A stretch of DNA of 11,517 bases, from the NCBI GenBank assembly GCA_023435945.1, contig JAEZLB010000142.1:1-11517 (forward strand). The letters are read 5' to 3'. Made by a program: the position numbers and the translations under genes. Below are positions 6,386-11,517 of this stretch, piece after piece. This stretch comes from Pseudomonadota bacterium. Its GTDB lineage: Bacteria; Pseudomonadota; Gammaproteobacteria; Burkholderiales; Burkholderiaceae_D. The notes beneath the pieces are model-generated. The model searched no databases. It was given only the letters and a program-made list of their open reading frames with translations, and was not told the origin of the DNA. The number at the start of each line of letters is the position of its first letter. Within the stretch, counting starts at the first letter, position 1.

Positions 6386-8641
6386 CTACCCTCCCTGACG
6401 CAAGGACTTGCGACTATGTGAACGAATTTTTTCCATGGTCCGCTGCCGGCGCCGCAAACGTGCTGCATCCAGCAGCATGCGCGCAGCCCAGCGATAAATA
6501 TTGAAGTCCTGAACCAGTGCACGCAAACTTCGCATACGTTCGCGCTGCTCCACTTCGGGCATGGTCAAGGCACGATAAAGGGCTTCTGCACCTTGTTCTA
6601 TATAGTAGGGATTCACAATCAGTGCTTCATGCAATTCCCGTGCCGCACCGGTGAACTGGCTAAGAATAAGAACACCCCTCTCATCGTCACGTGCCGCAAT
6701 AAACTCTTTCGCAACCAGATTCATGCCGTCATGCAGACTGGTCACCACGCACACGTCGCAAGCCCGGTAATAGCGCCATACTTGCTCCGCTTCATGATGC
6801 TCCAACTTCAGCAGGATGGGAAGATAACGGCCACTACCAAAACGGCGATTGATGCGCTGCTCCAGTTGGCGCACCCGCGCCTCGAAATTCTGGTACTCAT
6901 CCAGCGATGAACGGCTGGGGGCTGCAATCTGCACCAGACTGAACTGCCCGACCAGATTGGGCTGCATTTCCAGCAAACGCTCTACCGCCTGGAAACGCTC
7001 TATGATGCCCTTCGTATAATCCAGCCTGTCTACCCCCAGGGCCAGCAAGTGATTTTCCGACAAGCCCAGTTCTTTCCTGATTTCGGCACGGCATTGCGCC
7101 ACGCTGGGCTGATTGGCGTCGGGCTCCGGCCAGGCGATGGAAATCGGATAAGGTTCGACCTGCGTTAGTTCACCGTTGTAGGAAATGGTGGAGGCTTCGT
7201 GCTCGATGCGCGCTTCCAGATAACGATCCACCGTTTCAAGAAAATTCTTGCAGTGAAACGGCGTGTGAAAACCCAATATAGTGCTACCCAGCAGGCCTTC
7301 CAGGATTTCCTCGCGCCAAGGGCAAATCCCGAAGGACTCCGGGTTAGGCCAGGGAATATGCCAGAACGTGATAATGGTCGCCTTGGGCAGCGCTTCGCGT
7401 ACCATGCGCGGCAGCAATGCAAAATGATAATCCTGCACCAGAACGACCGGATCGTCGCTGTGCGCTTCCTTGATCACCGCATCGGCAAATCGCTGGTTGA
7501 CTTCGACATAGTAATCCCAGTCCGAAGAGCGGAACACGGGACGCACATGGGCAATATGGCACAGAGGCCACAACCCCTCGTTGGCAAAGCCGTAGTAATA
7601 CCCCTGCTCCTCCTCCTTGGATAACCACACACGACGCAGCGTATAAGCCGGCTTGCTAGGTGGCACAGCCACCCTGTCGTTGGCGTCCACCGTTTCGCGA
7701 TCCGCCGATCCGGCACCATGGGCAATCCAGGTACCGGAACAAGCGCGCATTACGGGCTCCACCGCAGTCACCAGTCCGCTGGCCGGACGCCTGACCTCGA
7801 TGCCCTTGCCGGTATGGGTATGGATATAGGGTTCGCGATTCGATACGACGAGTACCTGGTCGCCAGCAAGCTCGTCATGCAACAGAGAACGCAAGCGCGA
7901 CGGCGACCATGGCTGGGCGCCACTTTCCTGTCCCCTGCGCTCCCCCTTGTATTCATTCAGCAGCACCCGTAAATCGCCCGCCAGCGGATGAACTTCAGGC
8001 GCGCTGCCCGAAGCAGCCGAGCGCGGGCCCAATTCGCGCCGCAACAGGGTTCTGACGGAGTGCGTCCAGTCACGCCAGCTCCAGTGTGCGACAGCGATCG
8101 TAATCAGCGACACGGCAATCAACAGCGCAGAGAACAGCCAGAAGATGTATTTGCGCGTGTCCTCGCTACGATGCTGAATAAAACTCATGTCATGCACCAG
8201 TATCAGCGTTCCCAGCTTGGCCTCGTTCGAATAGAGCGCACTGGCTGTGACATGCACCGGGCCACGCGGCAGTTCGACCATGGATTGCCGGAAGGCGGTA
8301 TTGGGCAGTGGCTGGGGACAGCCCAGCGACATGGGATAGGTATTGGTCCGGTATCGCACGGTGTCGTTCACATCGCAGAACGCGAGGGCGTAAAGCCGGT
8401 TGTCCTGGATTGAACGATCGAATATCTGCTCGATCTTTTTGCTCGATCCTTCGGGTATGTATTCCAGCAGCGGCTCATGCATGGCGGCTGCGAGCATCTG
8501 CGCACGCGTATCCAGATCGCGGATAAACCAGCGCAAGGTAATGTTCTCTACCATCGGCACCAGCGCATAAGCGAACAGTCCCAGTACCAGTGCCAGAGGA
8601 ATGATGAATCGGAGAGAGATACGGAATAGTCGAGACAGCAT
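6386..8641 (-). CDS. otsA: Membrane-anchored trehalose-6-phosphate synthase with periplasmic sensor-like domain
   Basis: GT20 glycosyltransferase joining UDP-glucose and glucose-6-phosphate to trehalose-6-phosphate, 751 aa against about 470 for E. coli OtsA. The catalytic part spans about 262-730. It shows VVSNRE (265-270), SGLVTAV (288-294), QDYH (403-406, catalytic Asp), [10 protein letters not shown] (426-435), VDRLDYTKG (537-545, with R539 and K544 as UDP/phosphate ligands) and DGMNLVAKE (638-646). The extra N-terminus has a membrane helix at about 11-30, an approximately 134-residue periplasmic domain with Cys89 and Cys108, a second helix at about 165-187, then a polar linker. This layout resembles single-domain periplasmic sensors of kinases and cyclases. 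ATG 8641 is the first start after an in-frame TAA 12 nt upstream. It is the first gene of the operon. An alternative product such as glucosylglycerol-phosphate is less likely because otsB follows. Confidence 0.93.
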   Translation of the reverse strand: MLSRLFRISLRFIIPLALVLGLFAYALVPMVENITLRWFIRDLDTRAQMLAAAMHEPLLEYIPEGSSKKIEQIFDRSIQDNRLYALAFCDVNDTVRYRTNTYPMSLGCPQPLPNTAFRQSMVELPRGPVHVTASALYSNEAKLGTLILVHDMSFIQHRSEDTRKYIFWLFSALLIAVSLITIAVAHWSWRDWTHSVRTLLRRELGPRSAASGSAPEVHPLAGDLRVLLNEYKGERRGQESGAQPWSPSRLRSLLHDELAGDQVLVVSNREPYIHTHTGKGIEVRRPASGLVTAVEPVMRACSGTWIAHGAGSADRETVDANDRVAVPPSKPAYTLRRVWLSKEEEQGYYYGFANEGLWPLCHIAHVRPVFRSSDWDYYVEVNQRFADAVIKEAHSDDPVVLVQDYHFALLPRMVREALPKATIITFWHIPWPNPESFGICPWREEILEGLLGSTILGFHTPFHCKNFLETVDRYLEARIEHEASTISYNGELTQVEPYPISIAWPEPDANQPSVAQCRAEIRKELGLSENHLLALGVDRLDYTKGIIERFQAVERLLEMQPNLVGQFSLVQIAAPSRSSLDEYQNFEARVRQLEQRINRRFGSGRYLPILLKLEHHEAEQVWRYYRACDVCVVTSLHDGMNLVAKEFIAARDDERGVLILSQFTGAARELHEALIVNPYYIEQGAEALYRALTMPEVEQRERMRSLRALVQDFNIYRWAARMLLDAARLRRRQRTMEKIRSHSRKSLRQGG
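6389..6395 (-). promoter_or_regulatory. Ribosome binding site of otsB inside the end of otsA
   Basis: GGGAGGG on the minus strand, 5 nt before ATG 6383. It lies in the last codons of otsA, so otsB translation is probably coupled to otsA. Confidence 0.65.
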
Positions 8642-9036
8642 GTTTTCCCAGCCTTAAAGCACTCAGCACCGAACTTCCACCGCAGAACGGAAAGCCCGGC
8701 ATCTCCTCCGAAGACATGAAGCGGAAACAATGCAGCCGCAAATCCTACTCAGTGCAACATCCCTATTGCAGAGGACGTTTCTGCGGAATAAGTAAAATAA
8801 AACCAATGGCGCTTCCTTTTGCATACTCCTTGTTGCATGCAGCGCGCTTATTCGCACCGCATACAACGATATAGACTGCGCATATTTGCCGGCATTCCAT
8901 GCTTTTTCTTAGCGGCCGACAAAGACAGGCTTTCCCCTTTATGCAGGAGCCGGATCCGGTGCGGCTTCTACTTTGCCATACCCGATAAGCCGCGATGTGA
9001 TCTGCTTGAAAGAAGAACTTTTTAACGGGCCTCTTA

Positions 9037-9051
9037 CTCCTTAGGAGGAGG
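9037..9051 (+). promoter_or_regulatory. Upstream Shine-Dalgarno-like element with no start codon nearby
   Basis: The sequence TTAGGAGGAGG at 9041-9051 is an excellent match to the anti-Shine-Dalgarno, but no ATG, GTG or TTG follows within normal spacing. The next ATG is the DJ-1/PfpI start 44 nt on, which has its own AAGGAG site. CTCC at 9037-9040 can pair with GGAG at 9044-9047, so the element could be masked in a small hairpin. It may be a ribosome standby site, a remnant, or chance. Confidence 0.35.
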
Positions 9052-9082
9052 AAAGAACAAGACGTTCATTCATCGCTTCGGC

Positions 9083-9088
9083 AAGGAG
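9083..9088 (+). promoter_or_regulatory. Ribosome binding site of the DJ-1/PfpI gene
   Basis: AAGGAG lies 7 nt before ATG 9096. This sets the start firmly; no other start codon is near. Confidence 0.85.
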
Positions 9089-9095
9089 AAACGAT

Positions 9096-9710
9096 ATGGT
9101 GCTAGGCAGCAACGAAAGCTTATTGAGGGGAATCAACTTTGCTGCACTCGTGGGGGAGGGAGTCGACCAAAACAGCCTGGAACGTTCCATCCATGCACTC
9201 GAAGAAGTCGGCGCTACTGTCCGTCTTGTCTCAATGAGGCGTGGAGCCTTGAGGGGACCAGGCCGGGAACAGTCCGCAAACGGGCTGCAGGTCCACCTGA
9301 GTTTTGATGAGGCGGATCCGCTGGAATTCTCGGGCGCGCTCGTTCCGGCAGGTGAACGCCATGCCGAAGTGTTACGAAAAAATCCGGCGGTACGGGAATT
9401 CATTATCGAGATCGCTGATGCTGCAAAACCCATTGCAGCCTGTGCTGAAGGTATCGTCCTGCTGCTGGATACCGGCTTGCTGCAGGATCGGGCCGTAGCA
9501 GCGCCGGAAAAATTCAAGGGCAGCCTTGCGCAAGCCGGTGCAAAATGGAGTGAGAAAAACGTGGAAGCCGACGGTTTGCTGGTTACCGCTGCCAGCACAG
9601 CGTCGTCGGACGAGTTGATACAGACCTTGCTTGAAGTGACAGCCAACCATGTGAAGCAGCATGTCAAAGGCACACTGGATGAAAAGGCGAGCATAGGTCC
9701 CAGCAGTTAG
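9096..9710 (+). CDS. DJ-1/PfpI-fold protein lacking the usual catalytic Cys-His (catalase C-terminal-domain-like)
   Basis: Class I glutamine amidotransferase-like (DJ-1/PfpI) protein, 204 aa, no signal peptide. The fold is recognisable from an N-terminal Rossmann strand (INFAALVGEGVD, 13-24), the nucleophile-elbow segment KPIAACAEG (111-119), and the PfpI-like stretch containing AGAKW (147-151) and EADGLLVTA (157-165). In PfpI and DJ-1 the elbow reads AxCHG. Here the expected Cys position is Ala (A117) and the expected His is Glu (E118), while a Cys sits one residue earlier (C116). Classical protease, deglycase or chaperone-hydrolase chemistry is therefore doubtful. The GVD and KPIA context also resembles the C-terminal domain of large-subunit catalases such as KatE, which likewise lacks the triad. 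It faces away from the trehalose operon and may be a stress gene. Its function is unknown. Confidence 0.82.
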   Translation: MVLGSNESLLRGINFAALVGEGVDQNSLERSIHALEEVGATVRLVSMRRGALRGPGREQSANGLQVHLSFDEADPLEFSGALVPAGERHAEVLRKNPAVREFIIEIADAAKPIAACAEGIVLLLDTGLLQDRAVAAPEKFKGSLAQAGAKWSEKNVEADGLLVTAASTASSDELIQTLLEVTANHVKQHVKGTLDEKASIGPSS

Positions 9711-9849
9711 CCGCCTGTAACCGCTGCCGGTTTCCCCCCTTGTCCGTCCGTTGTCGACTGATTTAAGCGCCTGATGCCGCTGTAATTAATTCGCTCTTGC
9801 GCATGCACAACCCCGGCTTCTCGTGTTATCGTCTCCACCCGGTTCCCTG

Positions 9850-9881
9850 CCTGACATCCTCGGGATGCTCAGGTTTTTTTT
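9850..9881 (+). terminator. Intrinsic terminator just upstream of hpt
   Basis: The stem is CCTGA-CATCC (9850-9859) with GGATG (9863-9867) and TCAGG (9869-9873). The loop is TCG and a single C at 9868 is bulged. It is followed by eight T residues (9874-9881). This is a ten-pair Rho-independent terminator on the plus strand. It may end the DJ-1/PfpI message 140 bp upstream. It also lies in the leader of hpt, ending 21 nt before the start codon, so it could act as an attenuator of hpt. Confidence 0.82.
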
Positions 9882-9902
9882 CAGTTTCCAGAGATCCGGT
9901 TG

Positions 9903-10490
9903 ATGTCTATGAAAAATTCACTCGAGCATGCTCGCAAGGCGCGGGCACTGCTTGCCCACTCCGAGCTGGTTGTCAGCGAAGCTGAAGTCCAGGCGGCGGT
10001 AGAAAAAGTTGCCACTCAATTAAATCGTCGTTTCGATAACGAAGAAGAACAGAACTTTCCCCTGGTGCTCAGCGTCATGGGCGGAGCGGTCATCTTTACG
10101 GGACAACTGTTGCCGCGCCTGACCTTTCCGCTGGAATTCGACTACATCCACGTAACCCGTTATGGCCGCGAAGACAAAGGCGGAACCGTAGAATGGAAAG
10201 TAGAGCCGCGAGCAGAGCTACTGGGACGCACCGTCGTCGTACTGGACGACATCCTTGATGAAGGCGAGACGCTGGCCCACGTCAAGAACCGTTTGCTGGC
10301 CATGGGTGCCAAGGAAGTCATCCTTGCCATTTTTGCCGACAAGGATATAGGCAAAACCAAGCCTGTAACCCCCGATTATGTCGGTGTCATCCTACCTAAC
10401 CGGTTTGTGGTGGGATTCGGCATGGATGCCTATGGCTATTGGCGCAATCTCCCTGCAATCTGGGCCATCAAGCCGCCTGACGAAGATTAA
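9903..10490 (+). CDS. hpt: Hypoxanthine-guanine phosphoribosyltransferase
   Basis: Type I phosphoribosyltransferase of the purine salvage pathway, 195 aa, cytoplasmic. It converts hypoxanthine and/or guanine plus PRPP to IMP or GMP. The PRPP-binding signature VVVLDDILDEGETL spans 111-124, with the acidic pair D115-D116. VMGGAV at 58-63 is the loop near pyrophosphate. DKDIGKTKPVTPDYVG (147-161) and the FVVGFGMD stretch (168-175) hold the purine-binding Lys and Asp regions of bacterial HPRT. Start ATG 9903 is chosen; TTG 9900 and ATG 9909 are alternatives and no good ribosome site distinguishes them. A strong terminator precedes it closely. Its stop overlaps the stop of the opposing 85-residue ORF by 4 bp. 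Xanthine use cannot be excluded. Confidence 0.9.
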   Translation: MSMKNSLEHARKARALLAHSELVVSEAEVQAAVEKVATQLNRRFDNEEEQNFPLVLSVMGGAVIFTGQLLPRLTFPLEFDYIHVTRYGREDKGGTVEWKVEPRAELLGRTVVVLDDILDEGETLAHVKNRLLAMGAKEVILAIFADKDIGKTKPVTPDYVGVILPNRFVVGFGMDAYGYWRNLPAIWAIKPPDED

Positions 10491-10744
10491 TGATCCTTGT
10501 GCGGGGCATTGCCGCGCAGGGACGTGTCCGATTCCGCTCTCTGCCGTTCGGCATAAGCACCGCGCAGGTCTGTGTCCACCAGTCCGTTTTCCAGATCTTT
10601 ATAGGCTTGCTGCATATCCTCATGCGGAACGCTGGACTGCTGGCTATCGGAGGACTCATCCCGTTCATTCGGCTGGCGTGGTGTCGCGTCCTTTATCACC
10701 GGTTTAGCAGTCTTGATCTGAAAGGGCTTTCCATCGGTTTCCAT
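10487..10744 (-). CDS. Small polar hypothetical protein
   Basis: An 85-residue protein of unknown function. It is very hydrophilic, rich in D, E, K, R, Q and S, with no membrane segment, no Cys and little hydrophobic core, so it is probably largely disordered. The C-terminal half has two similar short blocks, VDTDLRGAYAERQ and SDTSLRGNAPHKD, that look like a degenerate repeat. Supporting it as a real gene, AGGAGG lies exactly 5 nt before ATG 10744, which is preferred to the in-frame ATG at 10777. An envelope-stress-like promoter candidate also lies a suitable distance upstream. Similar short proteins with a DTDLRG-like tail occur in betaproteobacteria as far as I recall. Its stop overlaps that of hpt by 4 bp (TTAA). 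No function is proposed. Confidence 0.72.
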   Translation of the reverse strand: METDGKPFQIKTAKPVIKDATPRQPNERDESSDSQQSSVPHEDMQQAYKDLENGLVDTDLRGAYAERQRAESDTSLRGNAPHKDH

Positions 10745-10749
10745 GGCTT

Positions 10750-10755
10750 CCTCCT
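10750..10755 (-). promoter_or_regulatory. Ribosome binding site fixing the start of the 85-residue protein
   Basis: AGGAGG on the minus strand, 5 nt before ATG 10744. This near-ideal site argues for ATG 10744 over ATG 10777, which would place the site inside the coding region. Confidence 0.75.
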
Positions 10756-10786
10756 GAGTCGTTTGCCTTGATGGCATGAATAAAGG

Positions 10787-10814
10787 TTAGAAGACAGGAA
10801 AGCCGGGAAATTCC
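10787..10814 (-). promoter_or_regulatory. Candidate sigma-E/ECF-type promoter for the 85-residue protein
   Basis: On the minus strand GGAATTT (10814-10808) is followed after 16 nt by TCTAA (10791-10787). The sigma-E consensus is GGAACTT, 15-16 nt, then TCAAA or TCTGA. The -35 differs at one well-conserved base (C to T), so this is only a candidate. Transcription would begin near 10780, giving a leader of about 36 nt. Confidence 0.28.
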
Positions 10815-10872
10815 CGCACCGGAGTTTTCTTTTCTCAAAGGACGTTCTTGCTGTCAGACATTGCGCATGCAT

Positions 10873-11517
10873 TCACAGCCGGATGATGCCGCGCTGTAAT
10901 GCGTGGTGCAGCACCACCCCGACGACAAAGCCAATGCCGATATTCCACATCCCGAAAGCAGCCGTGACCAGCATGACGAAATTTTCCTTCTTGCCAAATC
11001 CCTTGGCAGCGCAAGTCCCCAGCGCCAGCTGCGCCCCCGTAATGAACAGGATCACGCCCAGTACCGGCATCGGGAACATCTTCAGTATCACATGCACCGA
11101 ATCGCCCATCAGCAAGGCCATACCCACCAGCAGGCTGCCGAGGATGATCAGTGCACCGCCGGTACGCGCACCGAATGCCACATGCCCGGCCATGCCGCCT
11201 GCCCCATGACACATGGGCACGCCTCCCACCATGGGGCCCAGCAGATTCATGATGCCGGTGGAAATTGATACTCCCTTTTCCGATAGGGGACGATCCGGGA
11301 ACAGACGGTTATTTTCTTCCTTGACGGCGATGATGGCATTGCTCAGTGTGAGCGGTACTTGCGGCAATGCAACGAAAAATGCGCCCAGCAGGAATTCTTT
11401 CCATCCCAGCGCACCCAGCGCCCAGGATGGCCATTGCAAGGTCAGCTCAATCGCTGCCAGCTCCTGCAGCAGCGCCGGCGATTGCGCCACGGCCGTTGCT
11501 GCGCCGAACAATAGCAG
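10873..11517 (-). CDS. MOT1-type molybdate/sulfate transporter (5' partial)
   Basis: C-terminal part (214 residues in the window plus stop) of a polytopic inner-membrane transporter; the frame is open through the right edge, so the N-terminal half is missing. The signature region contains PQVPLTLSNAI, an ENNRLFPDRP segment, then GVPMCHGAGGMAGH followed by FGARTGGA. This pattern is characteristic of the MOT1 family of molybdate (and putative sulfate) transporters, related to SulP. At least four hydrophobic helices follow or flank it, ending in a short basic tail. Substrate assignment is by family only; molybdate is favoured by the PMCHGAGG motif. No molybdenum-related gene is in the window to support it. 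No clear terminator was seen in the 128 bp before the next minus-strand gene. Confidence 0.88.
   Translation of the reverse strand: MLLFGAATAVAQSPALLQELAAIELTLQWPSWALGALGWKEFLLGAFFVALPQVPLTLSNAIIAVKEENNRLFPDRPLSEKGVSISTGIMNLLGPMVGGVPMCHGAGGMAGHVAFGARTGGALIILGSLLVGMALLMGDSVHVILKMFPMPVLGVILFITGAQLALGTCAAKGFGKKENFVMLVTAAFGMWNIGIGFVVGVVLHHALQRGIIRL

Larger units (their letters stand above)
8642..9095. other. Divergent intergenic region between otsA and the DJ-1/PfpI gene
   Basis: These 454 bp separate two outward-facing genes and should carry promoters for both, but I could not find a convincing -35/-10 pair on either strand. It contains an exact 10 bp palindrome at 8950-8959 (CCGGATCCGG), overlapped by an AGCCG/CGGCT inverted repeat at 8948-8966. 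An AT-rich patch lies at about 8787-8803, and a strong purine-rich element at 9041-9051. Short open frames here show no codon pattern, ribosome site or family resemblance, so I do not call a gene. Confidence 0.5.

Noticed and set aside
8819..9025. Short plus-strand open frame (68 codons) in the divergent intergenic region
   Set aside because: Arg/Cys-rich low-quality translation, no ribosome site, no motif; most likely chance.
9015..9041. GAACTT at 9015-9020 as the -35 of a sigma-E promoter for the DJ-1/PfpI gene
   Set aside because: At a spacing of 15-16 nt the downstream bases read CTCCT or ACTCC, not TCAAA or TCTGA.
9041..9694. Long minus-strand open frame (217 codons) opposite the DJ-1/PfpI gene
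   Set aside because: Antisense shadow: very Ser/Ala/Arg-rich composition, no domain, no ribosome site, while the plus strand carries a clear fold and an ideal AAGGAG site.
9711..9902. Purine riboswitch in the hpt leader
   Set aside because: The conserved three-way-junction motifs of the purine aptamer are not recognisable; only the terminator hairpin is supported.
10799..10820. GCCGGGAAATTCCCG near-palindrome as a terminator for the transporter gene
   Set aside because: The loop would be too small unless the stem shrinks to about 4 bp, and no T-run follows on either strand.
1..11517. CRISPR array, tRNA/rRNA, insertion sequence or prophage signals
   Set aside because: No regular repeat-spacer pattern, RNA-gene signature, transposase, long terminal inverted repeat or phage protein was seen on either strand.

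Overview
The window looks like chromosomal DNA of a Gram-negative proteobacterium, most likely a betaproteobacterium. The evidence is moderate GC, typical AGGAGG-type ribosome sites, an otsA-otsB-GH15 trehalose cluster of proteobacterial type, and a periplasmic domain on the trehalose-phosphate synthase that implies an inner membrane and periplasm. The genus cannot be read from the sequence, and the lineage call rests on protein resemblance from memory. There are ten protein-coding genes, two of them cut by the window edges. I see no RNA genes, insertion sequences, phage genes or CRISPR arrays.

Left part (1-2677): the C-terminal part of a voltage-gated-type K+ channel with an unusual zinc-ribbon tail (+), then a PhyH-family Fe(II)/2-oxoglutarate dioxygenase (+). 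The dioxygenase meets an MscS-type mechanosensitive channel (-) tail to tail with no base between the stop codons.

Centre (2803-8641, all on the minus strand): a compact trehalose operon, transcribed from 8641 towards 2803. It encodes a membrane-anchored trehalose-6-phosphate synthase (otsA-type), trehalose-6-phosphate phosphatase (otsB), a GH15 glycoside hydrolase (probable trehalase or glucoamylase) and a ROK-family sugar kinase. Gaps are 2, 22 and 1 bp. If GH15 is a trehalase and ROK a glucokinase, the four genes make and recycle trehalose: UDP-glucose + glucose-6-P to trehalose-6-P, to trehalose, to two glucose, to glucose-6-P. The MscS gene follows 125 bp downstream on the same strand, so the region reads as an osmotic or desiccation stress module. 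The most unusual gene is the synthase: its 260-residue N-terminal extension carries two membrane segments and a periplasmic domain shaped like those of sensor proteins.

Right part (8642-11517): a 454 bp divergent intergenic region, then a DJ-1/PfpI-fold protein lacking the normal catalytic Cys-His and resembling the C-terminal domain of large catalases (+). Next is a hypoxanthine-guanine phosphoribosyltransferase (+) whose start codon lies only 21 nt beyond a strong intrinsic terminator. An 85-residue polar, probably disordered protein of unknown function (-) overlaps its end by 4 bp. Last is the C-terminal part of a MOT1-type molybdate/sulfate transporter (-), running off the right edge.
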